Positions 17,670 through 27,966 of a stretch of DNA of 64,000 nucleotides are shown in pieces (the first letter of the stretch is position 1; the number at the start of each line of letters is the position of its first letter). The notes beneath the pieces are model-generated. The model was not told the DNA's origin. It ran no database searches and saw nothing but the letters and a program-made list of their open reading frames with translations. The position numbers and the translations under genes were made by a program. The stretch lies in the NCBI RefSeq assembly GCF_001412595.2, contig NZ_CP012640.2, forward strand, positions 620,001-684,000, in the 5' to 3' direction. This DNA comes from Massilia sp. WG5. Lineage in GTDB: Bacteria; Pseudomonadota; Gammaproteobacteria; Burkholderiales; Burkholderiaceae_D.

Positions 17670-18728
17670 CTAGGGGGTCGGCGGGGCCACGGAATCGCGG
17701 CTCACCAGCGGGCATTCACTATGAAAAACCACGTTGGAAACGCTGCCGCCGCGCGCCTGGGCGATCAGGGTTTCGGCGGCCCAGCGGCCCATTTCGTAGT
17801 TTGGCAACAACACTGTTGACAGCGGTGGATGGGTGTAGCGGGCCAGGTCCTGGTCGTCGTAGCCGACCACGGACAATTCGCGCGGCACCGCCAGCTTGAG
17901 CTCGCGGGCGGCGTCCAGCGCGCCCAGCGCCATCAGGTCGTTGGCGCAGAACAGCGCGGTCGGGCGGTCCGCCGCGCCCAGCAGCGCCAGCGCGTGGGCG
18001 TAGCCGCTGTCGACCTGCCAGTCGCCCTCGCGCACCAGCCCCGGGTCGAAGGGGATGCCGGCGTCGGCCAGCGCGTGGCGGTAGCCCTTCAGGCGGTCGC
18101 CGGCGGCTTCGATCCAGACCTCGCCGTTGATGAAGCCGATGCGCCGGTGCCCGCTGGCGATCAGGTGCATGGTGGCGCTGTAGCCGCCCTGCTGCTCGGC
18201 CGGCACCACCGTCGGGCGGGCACGTTCGCCGCTCTGGCCTTTCTCGTGGCAGTTCAGCAGCACGGCCGGCACCTCGGCCAGGGCCGCCGGCAAGCTCACC
18301 GCGCGCGTAAAAATGGTCGAGTAGATCACGCCCAGGAGTGCCGGATGGTCCAGCATGCGGGCCAGCACGGCCTGTTCCTGCCCGGGGTCGCCGCGGGTCG
18401 CGAACACCGCCACCAGGCAGTCCTGGTCCCAGGCGCCGTCCCGCGCGCCGTCCATGGTCTGCATCGCATGCGGGCTGGTGGCCAGTTCGTCGGTCAGGTA
18501 GACGATCAGGTTGCGGGCCTGCCCGGGGCGATTGTCGTGCCGGCCCTGGTGGCGCTCCAGCGGGTAGCCGAGTTCGCGCGCGATGCGCAGCACGGCTTCG
18601 CGCGTCGCGCGCGAGACCTTGGCGCCGCTCAGGTGGTTGATCACCAGCGAGACCGTCGACTGCGAGACGCCGGCCAGCTTGGCGATATCGGTCATGGTCG
18701 GGCGCCGCCCGCGCGCCGGCCTGCTCAT
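17670..18728 (-). CDS. LacI-family transcriptional regulator of the arabinan/galactan locus
   Basis: The 352-residue protein has an N-terminal helix-turn-helix (~12-60: MTDIAKLAGVSQSTVSLVI) and a periplasmic-binding-protein-like effector domain with a typical FCANDLMALGALDAA segment. The ATG at 18728 sits 17 bases after the stop of the ABC ATPase gene with a GGGCAGG site; longer frames overlap that gene and were rejected. The hinge after GYPLER differs from the usual alanine/leucine-rich LacI hinge. Being inside the operon, it probably controls its own locus. A candidate operator (AAGCGCTT core) lies before the GH2 gene. The effector would be a sugar released from the polymer. Confidence 0.92.
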   Translation of the reverse strand: MSRPARGRRPTMTDIAKLAGVSQSTVSLVINHLSGAKVSRATREAVLRIARELGYPLERHQGRHDNRPGQARNLIVYLTDELATSPHAMQTMDGARDGAWDQDCLVAVFATRGDPGQEQAVLARMLDHPALLGVIYSTIFTRAVSLPAALAEVPAVLLNCHEKGQSGERARPTVVPAEQQGGYSATMHLIASGHRRIGFINGEVWIEAAGDRLKGYRHALADAGIPFDPGLVREGDWQVDSGYAHALALLGAADRPTALFCANDLMALGALDAARELKLAVPRELSVVGYDDQDLARYTHPPLSTVLLPNYEMGRWAAETLIAQARGGSVSNVVFHSECPLVSRDSVAPPTP

Positions 18729-18744
18729 TGCTGCCTGCCCATGG

Positions 18745-19893
<1,149 letters not shown>

Positions 19894-19899
19894 GTTTTT

Positions 19900-20733
19900 T
19901 TATCCTTTCAATCCGCTTGCCGCCAGGAAGCCCTGCGTGACCCGGCGCTGGAAAGCGATGTAGGCCAGCGCCACCGGCATCGCACCCAGCAGCGCCGCCG
20001 CCATCAGCTGGGCGTAGCGCACCCCGAAAGCGTCGTAGGTCTGGGTCAGGCCCAGCGGGATGGTCATCATGTCGTTCGAGGTGACGATGATGAAGGGCCA
20101 CAGGAAGTTGTTCCAGGCGGCGATGAAGCTCACGATCGCCATCGCCCACACGATATTCCCCGAGATCGGCAGGTACACGCTCCACAATACCCGCAGCGGG
20201 CCGGCGCCGTCCATCGTCGCGGCTTCGCGGAAGTCGGCCGGGATCTCGTCGAAGAACTGCTTGAACACGTAGATCACGACCGGCGACACCACCTGCGGCA
20301 GCACGATGCCGGCATAGCTGTTGATCAGGCCCAGCTGGTTCATGATGCGGAACAGCGGCACCAGCAGCGCCTCGAACGGCAGCAGGAAGGCCAGCATGGC
20401 CACCCCGAACAGGATGGTCCGGCCGCGGAAGCGCAGCTGGGAAAAGGCATAGGCCGCCATCAGGCTGACCGCCATCGTCACCACGGTCACCAGCAGCGCC
20501 ACCAGGAAGCTGTTGAACAGCCAGCGCAGCACATTGCCGGCGCCAAGGGTCCTGGCGAAGGCGTCCAGGGTCCAGTGCCGGGGCAGCCAGTGGAATTCGG
20601 CGGACACCGTCTCGAGTTCCGGACGCAGCGCCGTGGAGAATGCCCACAGCAGCGGGGCGGCCCACAATGCGGCCAGCAGCACGGCCGACACGACGCCGAC
20701 GATGGTCCAGGCCATGCTCGATCTGTTGTTCAT
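19900..20733 (-). CDS. sugar ABC transporter permease (MalG type)
   Basis: The 277-residue inner-membrane protein has about six membrane helices and the EAA loop (FREAATMDGAGPLRVLWSVYLP region) that docks on the ATPase. Its ATG overlaps the stop of the MalF-type permease gene (ATGA), so the two subunits are translationally coupled. A longer frame reaching 21117 overlaps the upstream gene and is not used. It forms a heterodimeric channel with the next gene. Confidence 0.92.
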   Translation of the reverse strand: MNNRSSMAWTIVGVVSAVLLAALWAAPLLWAFSTALRPELETVSAEFHWLPRHWTLDAFARTLGAGNVLRWLFNSFLVALLVTVVTMAVSLMAAYAFSQLRFRGRTILFGVAMLAFLLPFEALLVPLFRIMNQLGLINSYAGIVLPQVVSPVVIYVFKQFFDEIPADFREAATMDGAGPLRVLWSVYLPISGNIVWAMAIVSFIAAWNNFLWPFIIVTSNDMMTIPLGLTQTYDAFGVRYAQLMAAALLGAMPVALAYIAFQRRVTQGFLAASGLKG

Positions 20734-21620
20734 GCGTCCCTCCTCGCCAGCCAGCGCACGACCCCGGCCTGCAGCACGGACAGCAGGATCACGATGGTGA
20801 CGAAAGCCATCGCGATTGCCGCCGCATAGCCGGCGTCGCTCTGCGTGAAGGCGGTCTCGTACATGTAGTGCAGGGTGACCCGGGTCGTGTTGAAGGGCCC
20901 GCCCGAGGTCAGGATATAGGTCTGGCCGAACACCTTCAGCGAGGCGATGACCTGCAGGATCAGGGCGGTGGTCGCCACCGGGCGCAGGGCCGGCCAGGTA
21001 ATCGACCGGAACAGCGTGAGGCCGCGCGCGCCGTCCAGCGCCGCGGCCTCGTAGAGGTCGGCCGGAATGTTGCGCAGGCCGGCCAGGAACAGCAGCATAT
21101 TGAAGCCGACCGTCCACCAGACGGTGCCGATGGCGACCGCCGGCAGCGCCCAGTAGGGATCCGCCAGCCAGGGGCGGTGGATGCCGAGGATATGGTTGAT
21201 GACGCCCGAGGATGGCTGCAGCATCCAGTCGGCGATCAGGGTCATCACCGAGATCGGCAGCACGAAGGGCAGGAAGAACACGCCCTGCAGCCAGGCCTGG
21301 GCCTTGACAAAGCGGTTCACCAGCAGTGCCATCACCAGCCCCAGCGCGGTCAGCGGGATCACGGTCAGCAGCGCAAAGTAGAAGGTGTTCAGTACCGAGT
21401 CCCAGAACGAGGGGTCGTTCAGCAGGGTGTGGTAGTTGGCCAGGCCGACGAAGGCATTGGTGCGGGTCAGGCTGCTCTCCGTGAGGCTCATCCAGAAGGT
21501 GACGCCGGCCGGCACCAGGAAGAACAGCAGGAACACGATCACGAAGGGCGCCAGCAGCAGCGTCGCCGGCAGGCCTTCGCGGCGGCTGCTTGCCGGCAGG
21601 GCCAGGTCGCTTGGTTTCAT
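20730..21620 (-). CDS. sugar ABC transporter permease (MalF type)
   Basis: The 296-residue inner-membrane permease has about six helices and the EAA loop YEAAALDGARGLTLFRSI. It lies 27 bases downstream of the binding-protein gene and overlaps the MalG-type gene by four bases. AAAGGA stands before the ATG. The order binding protein - MalF - MalG - ATPase is the standard CUT1 oligosaccharide importer layout. Confidence 0.92.
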   Translation of the reverse strand: MKPSDLALPASSRREGLPATLLLAPFVIVFLLFFLVPAGVTFWMSLTESSLTRTNAFVGLANYHTLLNDPSFWDSVLNTFYFALLTVIPLTALGLVMALLVNRFVKAQAWLQGVFFLPFVLPISVMTLIADWMLQPSSGVINHILGIHRPWLADPYWALPAVAIGTVWWTVGFNMLLFLAGLRNIPADLYEAAALDGARGLTLFRSITWPALRPVATTALILQVIASLKVFGQTYILTSGGPFNTTRVTLHYMYETAFTQSDAGYAAAIAMAFVTIVILLSVLQAGVVRWLARRDA

Positions 21621-21647
21621 CTGGGTCCTTTCATCGCTCTCCTCGTC

Positions 21648-22949
21648 TCAATAGCGCGGCGGCTGCTTGCGGATCAGGCGCGCGCCTTCCTGCTCGAAGC
21701 GCTTGATCGCCTGCGCCGGCGTCATGTAGCCGTACAGCGCCGCCGGCAGGAACTTCGAGGCGATCGCCTCCAGCGGCCCGGCCGCGCCCATGTACCAGCC
21801 ATCCGGGTCGTAGACCACGTTGTGCGCCGCCGCGGCGTACTGGGCGTTCGGCTGCAGCGCCAGCGCCTCAGGGGATTCCGCCACCGCACGGTAGGCCGGG
21901 ATATGGCCACCCTCGGCCCAGCCCATCGAATGCCTGCTGACGTAGGCGACGAAGCGCAGGACCGCGTTCACTTTTTGCGGCGATGGCGGACGACCGGCGT
22001 TGGCGGGAATCGCAAAGGCGTGCGAATCGGCCCAGGCGCTGGCGTTCGCGTACATCGTCGGCAGCGGCACGATGCCGTATTCGAAGCCGAGGGTGCCGGC
22101 CTTCGAGGCCCGCACCAGCTCGGGGACTTCCCAGACGCCGTTCAGCATGAAGGCCGCGCCGCCGCCCATGAACTGGCTGGTCGAGGCCGGGTAGTCGAGG
22201 CCGGCCTGGGCATAACCCTTGCGGAACCAGTCGCTGATGCGTGCCAGCGTGGCCTCGCCGGCCGCGCCATAGCTGTACTGGCCGTTGCGGACGATGGCGA
22301 CGTTCTGCTGCGCCAGCATCGACAGCCACAGGCGCCAGATCGCGAACGAGCTCTGGCTGCTTTCCATGGTCAGGCCGCGCCGGTGGCTGGCTTCGGTGGC
22401 GATGCGGAAGGCGTCGGTGAGCGCGTCGACACCCTCGATCGGCTTCAGCCTGCCCTCGGCGTCCAGCAGGCCGGTCGGGCGCAGCAGGGTCTTGTTGTAG
22501 TAGAGGACCAAGGGGTGCGTGTCGAGCGGGACCGCCCATGTTTTCCCCTGCCAGCGGGATTTCTCCCACTGGCGCGGCAGGTAGTCGCTGCCCTTCAGGC
22601 CGACGGCCGCCAGCTCGGCATCGGAGATCGGGCGCAGCACGCCGCCGCCGGCCAGGTTCACCAGGCGCGACAGGTGCACGGTCGCCACGTCCGGTCCGGC
22701 CCCGACCACCGAGGACGTGATCAGCTTCGTATAAAACGGTTCGCCCCATTTCAGGGTAGTGCTCACCACGCGCACCTCGCGCTGGCTGGCGTTGAAGTCA
22801 TCGACCAGGGCCCGCATGCGCGCGCCGTCGCCGCCGCTGAGCAGCGTCCACATCCTGACTTCCACCTGCGCCCACGCCGGCGCCGGCCCCCAGGCCAGCG
22901 ACACCAGCAGCGCGACGGCGGCGCCGAGCTTCCACTCTCGTCGCGCCAC
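21648..22949 (-). CDS. sugar ABC transporter periplasmic binding protein
   Basis: The 433-residue family 1 extracellular solute-binding protein has a signal peptide (~1-28, ending APAWA), then QVEVRMWTLLSGGDGARM typical of sugar-binding proteins. The start is GTG, chosen because GGAGACGAC sits directly upstream and the signal peptide begins there. There is no lipobox cysteine, so it is a soluble periplasmic protein. It lies between the GH2 gene (128-base gap without an obvious promoter) and the permeases. The ligand is presumably an arabino- or galacto-oligosaccharide. Confidence 0.92.
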   Translation of the reverse strand: MARREWKLGAAVALLVSLAWGPAPAWAQVEVRMWTLLSGGDGARMRALVDDFNASQREVRVVSTTLKWGEPFYTKLITSSVVGAGPDVATVHLSRLVNLAGGGVLRPISDAELAAVGLKGSDYLPRQWEKSRWQGKTWAVPLDTHPLVLYYNKTLLRPTGLLDAEGRLKPIEGVDALTDAFRIATEASHRRGLTMESSQSSFAIWRLWLSMLAQQNVAIVRNGQYSYGAAGEATLARISDWFRKGYAQAGLDYPASTSQFMGGGAAFMLNGVWEVPELVRASKAGTLGFEYGIVPLPTMYANASAWADSHAFAIPANAGRPPSPQKVNAVLRFVAYVSRHSMGWAEGGHIPAYRAVAESPEALALQPNAQYAAAAHNVVYDPDGWYMGAAGPLEAIASKFLPAALYGYMTPAQAIKRFEQEGARLIRKQPPRY

Positions 22950-23077
22950 GTCGTCTCCAATCTCGTTTGCTTGTTATTCTTGTGTCGGAGCGCCGCCCTG
23001 GAGCACCTGTCAAAACCCCCTTGGCTGCGTTGCACCGTCTCGCCATGAGGCTTTTGTCAGGCACTCCAGGCTGCCGG

Positions 23078-25096
23078 TCAGGCCGCCTTGCGCCGCGGAC
23101 GCAGTCCCGCCGCGCCGCGGCTCCGCCGTTCGAACCGTCCCGGCCCGGCCGGCGGATTCACCGGCGGATCGTCCGGGGCCGGCCTGTCCGGCGTGCTGCC
23201 GTTCAAGGCAAGACGCTCACCGGGATAGGCTAACACTTCCGCAACTTCTCCGACGCGCGTCCATTCTATCGGGAAATCCGGTCCGCGCCGAGCCAGCCAG
23301 CGTTTCGCGTGCCCGAGCGGGTCCAGGTGCCAGTCGTGCAGGTGGGCGTCCGGGCCGCGGGTGGCCATGGCCAGGGCCTCGACCGGCGCCTTCGGCACCC
23401 GGTCTTCGGTCAGCAGGCCGTTCTTTTCGAGGAAGGTGTCGGTGAGCTGGGTATAGCAGAAGCCGGACAGCGGACGGCAGGCGTGGACGGCCGCCATCAG
23501 CTGCTGGTAGCGCGCCAGCAGTTCCTTGCCGTCCTTCGCCACCGAATAGCCCCAGCCCTGCTCCTCGCCCGGCTTCATCACGGCGATGCCGCCGAACTCG
23601 GACAGGAACAGCGGCTTGCCGATCCCGCTGAAGCCGTCGATGAGGAGGCGGCGCCGGTCGGGCTGCACGTGCTGCAGGGTGTAGGCGACGGCATCGCGGC
23701 TGCCGTAGCGCTCGACCAGGATCCGCGGGTCCTGCTCGTAGTCGTGCACGCAGACCAGGTCGCCGCACGGCATCTCCCAACCGTCGTTGCCGACCACCGG
23801 CCGGGTGCCGTCCAGCGCCCGGGTCATGTGGTACAGGGCGCGCACGAAGTCGACCTGGCGGCGGTCGTTCATCAGCTCGGGCACGCCCCAGGATTCGTTG
23901 GTCGGCACCCAGGCCACGATGCAGGGATGCGAGATGTCGCGCTCGACCAGTTCCTTCCACTCCTCCATCACGCCGTGCACCGTGGCGCTCGAGAAGCCGT
24001 AGGCGGAGGGCATCTCGCCCCACACGCACAGGCCCAGCACGTCGCACCAGTAGAGCCAGCGCGGGTCTTCGGACTTCTGGTGCTTGCGCACGCCGTTGAA
24101 GCCGAGCCGCTTGATCAGCAGGACGTCGTGGCGAAGCTGGTCGCTGGACGCCACCATCAGGCTGTCCGGCCAGTAGCCCTGGTCGAGCACCATGCGCAGG
24201 TAGTAGGGCCGGCTGTTGAGCACGAAGCGGTCGCCCTCCACGCTCACCGTGCGCAGCGCCGTGTAGCTCTGCACGCTGTCGACCAGGTTGCCGTCCGCGC
24301 TGCGGATCTCGATCTCGGCGTCGATCAGCTGCGGGCTTTCCGGGCTCCACATCCACAAGGCGCGCGCATCGTCGATGCCGGGATCGGGCAGCTGGAAGAT
24401 GCGCGACAGGCGCGGCCCGGTCAGCAGGCAGCGGTCGGCCACCAGCAGCTTGTCGCCGAGGCGCAGCGTGACGTTGGCGATGCCGCCGTCCGGCACGTGG
24501 GCGACGTCGGCGTCGAGGCGGATCTGCCAGGCGGCGACGTCGGCGGTCCAGCGCAGCTGGCTCACGTGGGCGCGCGGCACCTTCTCGATCCAGACCGTGC
24601 GCCAGATGCCGCTGCTGCGCGGGTACCAGATCTTGTGCGGCTCCGGCTCCCAGTCCATCTTGCCGCGCGCCTTGTGCATGTCCTGCGGATCGTCCTCGGC
24701 CTGCACCACGATCTCGAGCAGCGAACCGTCGAGGTGCCGGCTGACGTCGATCGAGAACGGGCTGTGGCCGCCGCGGTGCTCGACCGCGAAGCGGCCGTTG
24801 ACCCAGACGCGGGCGCGGTGGTTGACGGCGCCGAAGTGCAGCATCAGGCGCTCCTCGCGCGAAGGCGCCATCGAGGGATCGAGCTGGATCACGCGCTTGT
24901 ACCAGACGCGCCGCCGGTAGCCGCGGTCATTCACGCCGCTGGCGCGCGCTTCGGGCGGATACGGGACGACGATGGTGCGGTCCCAGCTGACTTCCGACGG
25001 GTCGGCGCATGCCGCCTGGTCGTCGAGCATGGCTTGCCATGGACCGTCGAGGCTGCGCCAGGTGGTGCGCCTGAGTTGGGGGCGGGGGTATTCCAC
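23078..25096 (-). CDS. glycoside hydrolase family 2 (beta-galactosidase/glucuronidase type)
   Basis: The 672-residue enzyme has a sugar-binding jelly roll (~10-175), an Ig-like middle domain and a TIM barrel. Glu401 in PTNESWG is the acid/base and Glu500 in FLSEFGG the nucleophile. It has no signal peptide, so it acts in the cytoplasm. The start is GTG behind CAGGAG; no better ATG exists. The C-terminal ~40 residues are Pro/Arg-rich and probably disordered. As first gene of the operon it would attack non-reducing galactosyl-, glucuronyl- or arabinopyranosyl-type ends of imported oligomers; specificity is not readable from sequence. Confidence 0.9.
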   Translation of the reverse strand: MEYPRPQLRRTTWRSLDGPWQAMLDDQAACADPSEVSWDRTIVVPYPPEARASGVNDRGYRRRVWYKRVIQLDPSMAPSREERLMLHFGAVNHRARVWVNGRFAVEHRGGHSPFSIDVSRHLDGSLLEIVVQAEDDPQDMHKARGKMDWEPEPHKIWYPRSSGIWRTVWIEKVPRAHVSQLRWTADVAAWQIRLDADVAHVPDGGIANVTLRLGDKLLVADRCLLTGPRLSRIFQLPDPGIDDARALWMWSPESPQLIDAEIEIRSADGNLVDSVQSYTALRTVSVEGDRFVLNSRPYYLRMVLDQGYWPDSLMVASSDQLRHDVLLIKRLGFNGVRKHQKSEDPRWLYWCDVLGLCVWGEMPSAYGFSSATVHGVMEEWKELVERDISHPCIVAWVPTNESWGVPELMNDRRQVDFVRALYHMTRALDGTRPVVGNDGWEMPCGDLVCVHDYEQDPRILVERYGSRDAVAYTLQHVQPDRRRLLIDGFSGIGKPLFLSEFGGIAVMKPGEEQGWGYSVAKDGKELLARYQQLMAAVHACRPLSGFCYTQLTDTFLEKNGLLTEDRVPKAPVEALAMATRGPDAHLHDWHLDPLGHAKRWLARRGPDFPIEWTRVGEVAEVLAYPGERLALNGSTPDRPAPDDPPVNPPAGPGRFERRSRGAAGLRPRRKAA

Positions 25097-25152
25097 GATG
25101 GACTCCTGGTGTTCTTATGAGACCTATTTAATGACCCGCCGTCCATGAAAGC

Positions 25153-25160
25153 AAGCGCTT
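25153..25160. promoter_or_regulatory. candidate LacI-family operator upstream of the GH2 gene
   Basis: AAGCGCTT is a perfect palindrome with a central CG step, flanked by GAAAGC on the left and TTTC on the right. It lies 57 bases before the GH2 start in a 101-base gap. LacI-family sites have this shape. It differs from the TGGAAACGTTTCCA sites at 33-54 kb, which fits use by the other LacI-type regulator (17670-18728). Confidence 0.5.
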
Positions 25161-25197
25161 TCGCGCTCCGTTACAAACGGTTTCACGCCCTGTATTT

Positions 25198-27024
25198 TTA
25201 TGGCGACAGCGCGCTCACGGCGACCCGGATGAAGGTGGCGCGCCGCCCCGCGCCGCCCATCGCGACGAGCCCCAGGCGGGCATCCGGGCCGAGGCGGTGC
25301 GTCCAGGTTCCGCCGCCGACCCAGGCGCGTCCGTCCTGGCTCGAATAAGCTCTATAACGTTCCTGCCCCCCCTCCCGGTGGACATCCAGGCGCAGCCAGG
25401 TCGTGCGTCCGGGCGTGCCGACCACGGTATTGCCGTAGCGCGGATAATCCTGCTCGACCGGCGAGACCTCCTTCGCGAACTCGACCTGGCGCAGCCCCCC
25501 GCGCGCCATCTCGACCAGCTTGACGTAGTTGTCGTCGCCGTTCATCACCACCAGGCCGGCCTGCACCGCGGTGGCGCAGCAGTCTTCGGGCGCATCGAGC
25601 CTGAGCTCGGCCTCGATCCGGTAGTCCCCGGCCGGCAGGGCCGCCTGCAGCACGCTGGCGGTGTTGCGGTCGACGTAGAGGTCGGCGTCCTGGGTCGCCA
25701 GCACCAGGCCTTGCCTGCCGATCGACCAGTCGCCTTGCGCGCGCGGCCGCAGCCAATGCCAGCGCTTGTTCAAGCCCTTGCCGCGGAAGTCGTCGCGCCA
25801 CAACGCGCGCACGTGCGGCGCCGCCCGCACCGCCAGCGGATGCGCCTCCGGCTGCGCGCCTTCGACCACCGCCGGCGCCGCCATCGCCTGGTCGCTGGGC
25901 GCCAGTCCGCCGCCCGCCACCGGCCAGCCGTCGACCCAGTCGATACGGTCGAGCAGCGCCAGGCGCCGGGTCAGCTTGTCCTTCGCACTGAAGAATGGCT
26001 CGTTCACGTCGATGCCGTGGTAGATGGTCCACCACTGCCCCGCGGCGTCGGTGAACACGGTGTTGTGGCCGACCCCGACCCAGCGGTTGCCGTTCTGGCT
26101 GAGCAGCGGCGTGCCGCCGGCGCGGCCTTTCGCCATGTCGTTGCCGAAGCGGTCGAGGAACGGGCCTTCGGGCGTGCGCGCGCGGCCGACGTAGACGGCA
26201 TAGCCGGTCAGCGGACCGTTGCAGCAGTCGGTGGCGGAAGCGAACAGGTACCACCAGCCCTCGTGATGCTTGACCTCGGCCCCCTCGTAGCGGCCGGCGG
26301 CGCCGACCAGGGTGGCCCGGCCGACGGCGCGCAGGCCGTCGTCGCCGAGGCGCTGCACGAAAATGCCGCCGCCATAGCTGCCGTAGTACAGGTATTTGCG
26401 GCCGCCATCCTCGATCACCTTCGGATCGAAGCTCCAGTGAAAATTGCAGCCGGGCCCGGCACGGCGCGGCATGACGACCGGCGTCGTGCTGGCGCGCCAG
26501 GGGCCGACCGGGGATTCCGAGGTCGCGACCCCGATCGCGCTGTCGTTCGCGCAGCCGGGTTCCGGACTATGGGCGTCGACCACGTCGGTGACGGTGAAAT
26601 ACAGGTAGTAGCGGCCGTTCAGGTATTCCGGCTCCGGGGCCCACAGGCCGGAGGTCGGCGCGGCCAGCCCGGCCGGCCGGTCGGAAAAGGCGTCCCGCAC
26701 GAAGTCCCAGTGCACCAGGTCGGTCGATCGGTAGATCGGGATCATCCGGAAATGCCAGCCGCCGTCCTTGCCGCTGCGTTCGCGCTCCTGCTTGCTGACC
26801 GGGTCGCTGGTGCAGTACAGGTACCAGGTCGGGGTATCGGCGCGCGGGTCGCGCAGCACCGCCGGGTCGGCGCAGTTCTGGGCCGGTTCGCCGCTGGCCA
26901 GGCGGACGGTCAGGGGGTTGTGGTAGGCGTGGGTGGCAGGGGCCGGGTCGGCGGCCAGCGCCAGCAAGGGAAGGAAGAGCAGCGCTGTGAGCAAGTGCTT
27001 TGCCGGGAATCGGAGGTATGGCAT
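25198..27024 (-). CDS. secreted glycoside hydrolase family 43 with C-terminal beta-sandwich domain
   Basis: The 608-residue protein starts at the ATG behind GAGGAG (27024). It has a signal peptide (~1-24, ending LALAAD). The five-bladed GH43 propeller has a candidate catalytic Asp53 (NCADPAVL), an Asp in HWSFDPKV and a Glu in RYEGAEV. After ~residue 400 comes a concanavalin-like domain, seen in arabinan-active GH43 enzymes and possibly binding carbohydrate. It is probably periplasmic or extracellular and makes the oligomers used by the downstream locus. It is on the same strand as the GH2 operon but separated by 101 bases holding the candidate operator, so it may have its own promoter. Confidence 0.9.
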   Translation of the reverse strand: MPYLRFPAKHLLTALLFLPLLALAADPAPATHAYHNPLTVRLASGEPAQNCADPAVLRDPRADTPTWYLYCTSDPVSKQERERSGKDGGWHFRMIPIYRSTDLVHWDFVRDAFSDRPAGLAAPTSGLWAPEPEYLNGRYYLYFTVTDVVDAHSPEPGCANDSAIGVATSESPVGPWRASTTPVVMPRRAGPGCNFHWSFDPKVIEDGGRKYLYYGSYGGGIFVQRLGDDGLRAVGRATLVGAAGRYEGAEVKHHEGWWYLFASATDCCNGPLTGYAVYVGRARTPEGPFLDRFGNDMAKGRAGGTPLLSQNGNRWVGVGHNTVFTDAAGQWWTIYHGIDVNEPFFSAKDKLTRRLALLDRIDWVDGWPVAGGGLAPSDQAMAAPAVVEGAQPEAHPLAVRAAPHVRALWRDDFRGKGLNKRWHWLRPRAQGDWSIGRQGLVLATQDADLYVDRNTASVLQAALPAGDYRIEAELRLDAPEDCCATAVQAGLVVMNGDDNYVKLVEMARGGLRQVEFAKEVSPVEQDYPRYGNTVVGTPGRTTWLRLDVHREGGQERYRAYSSQDGRAWVGGGTWTHRLGPDARLGLVAMGGAGRRATFIRVAVSALSP

Positions 27025-27305
27025 GGGGCGTCTCCTCGTGTTTTTGAGGAGGATAGCGAAGTGCCCGGCTGTCTGTTGCACGTTTGAAAACTAGAGCGGA
27101 CTTTAAAGGCAGGCGCCAGAGTGCGATTCAAAGCCCACACAATCATATTTGGAAAACAGGTTGGTGACGCCTTCATTGCTCTATAGGCAATAAGGTCATA
27201 CACTGAGCCGTTCCAAGCGTTTACTATCGGCCAGAAATCGGACCTTCGCGAAGACGCGCCCGCAAAGTGAGGTCCTGTCCGGCACCAGTACGAGGACTCC
27301 AGTTC
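27025..27305. promoter_or_regulatory. divergent intergenic region before the secreted GH43 and GNAT genes
   Basis: These 281 bases lie between divergent genes and are AT-richer than neighbours. No operator palindrome of the kinds found elsewhere in the window, and no RNA gene, was recognised. Confidence 0.4.
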
Positions 27306-27836
27306 ATGAATAGCGAATTCATCACCTCTGTTCCCTACCTTCACACGGAACGCCTCACGCTTCGTGAATATCGACGGGAGGACTTTGGCGAATTCGCAGC
27401 GCATTGCGCCGACCCGGTAAGCTCGGCGCACCTGGTCCCGGCCGACCGCCATGCCGCATGGCGCATCTTCTGTTCACAAGCAGGACTATGGCTCATACAT
27501 GGCGCTGGTTGGTGGGCTGTCCAGGAAAAGGAAACCGGTCAGCTCGTCGGGAATGTCGGCGCATTCTTCCGCGAGGGATCCACTGTGATGGAGCTCGGCT
27601 GGAATACCTATCGTGCCTTCTGGGGCCAGGGATTCGCGAACGAAGCGGCGGCAGCAGCCTTGCACCATGCGCTCGAGATCCGGCGCGAAGCAAAAGTTCG
27701 GGCTCTCATCGCTTCGGCCAATGAATCATCGCTGCGCGTTGCCAGGCGTCTTGGCCTGGCATATGAGGCAGAAACTGAGATCTACGGCAACGCGGTCGGC
27801 ATTTATACGCGTGCGCGCGAAAGCTCGCTTGTTTAG
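27306..27836 (+). CDS. GNAT-family N-acetyltransferase (RimJ/RimL type)
   Basis: The 176-residue protein starts at the ATG after GAGGACTCC. It opens with TERLTLREYRREDF, the RimJ/RimL-type beginning, and ends with RVARRLGLAYEAE, the acetyl-CoA domain end seen in GNAT proteins. The central acetyl-CoA loop is in the GWNTYRAFWGQGFANEA segment. It transfers an acetyl group from acetyl-CoA to a small molecule or protein N-terminus; the acceptor is unknown. It is a single gene with no operon partner and slightly lower GC than its neighbours. Confidence 0.85.
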   Translation: MNSEFITSVPYLHTERLTLREYRREDFGEFAAHCADPVSSAHLVPADRHAAWRIFCSQAGLWLIHGAGWWAVQEKETGQLVGNVGAFFREGSTVMELGWNTYRAFWGQGFANEAAAAALHHALEIRREAKVRALIASANESSLRVARRLGLAYEAETEIYGNAVGIYTRARESSLV

Positions 27837-27919
27837 GCCCGCAAGACAGCACGGGAAGCTCTTTGCCAGACCGCCATGGGGCCGATACCAGCGTTTCATG
27901 GTGTAGGCAGGCACCAAGT

Positions 27920-27944
27920 AAAAAAGCCACCTCATGGGTGGCTT
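27920..27944 (-). terminator. Rho-independent terminator of the PEP-CTERM gene
   Basis: On the minus strand, AAGCCACC pairs with GGTGGCTT (8 bp) around a 5-base loop and is followed by a T-run (A-tract at 27920-27925 on the plus strand). It lies 23 bases past the PEP-CTERM stop. Confidence 0.85.
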
Positions 27945-27966
27945 GTGTCGATTGCGGCCGTCAGGC

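Noticed and set aside
14999..17899. A 966-codon plus-strand frame opposite the TonB receptor at 14759-17584
   Set aside because: It is a GC-skewed shadow of the receptor gene, rich in Arg/Gly/Ala/Val and without domains.
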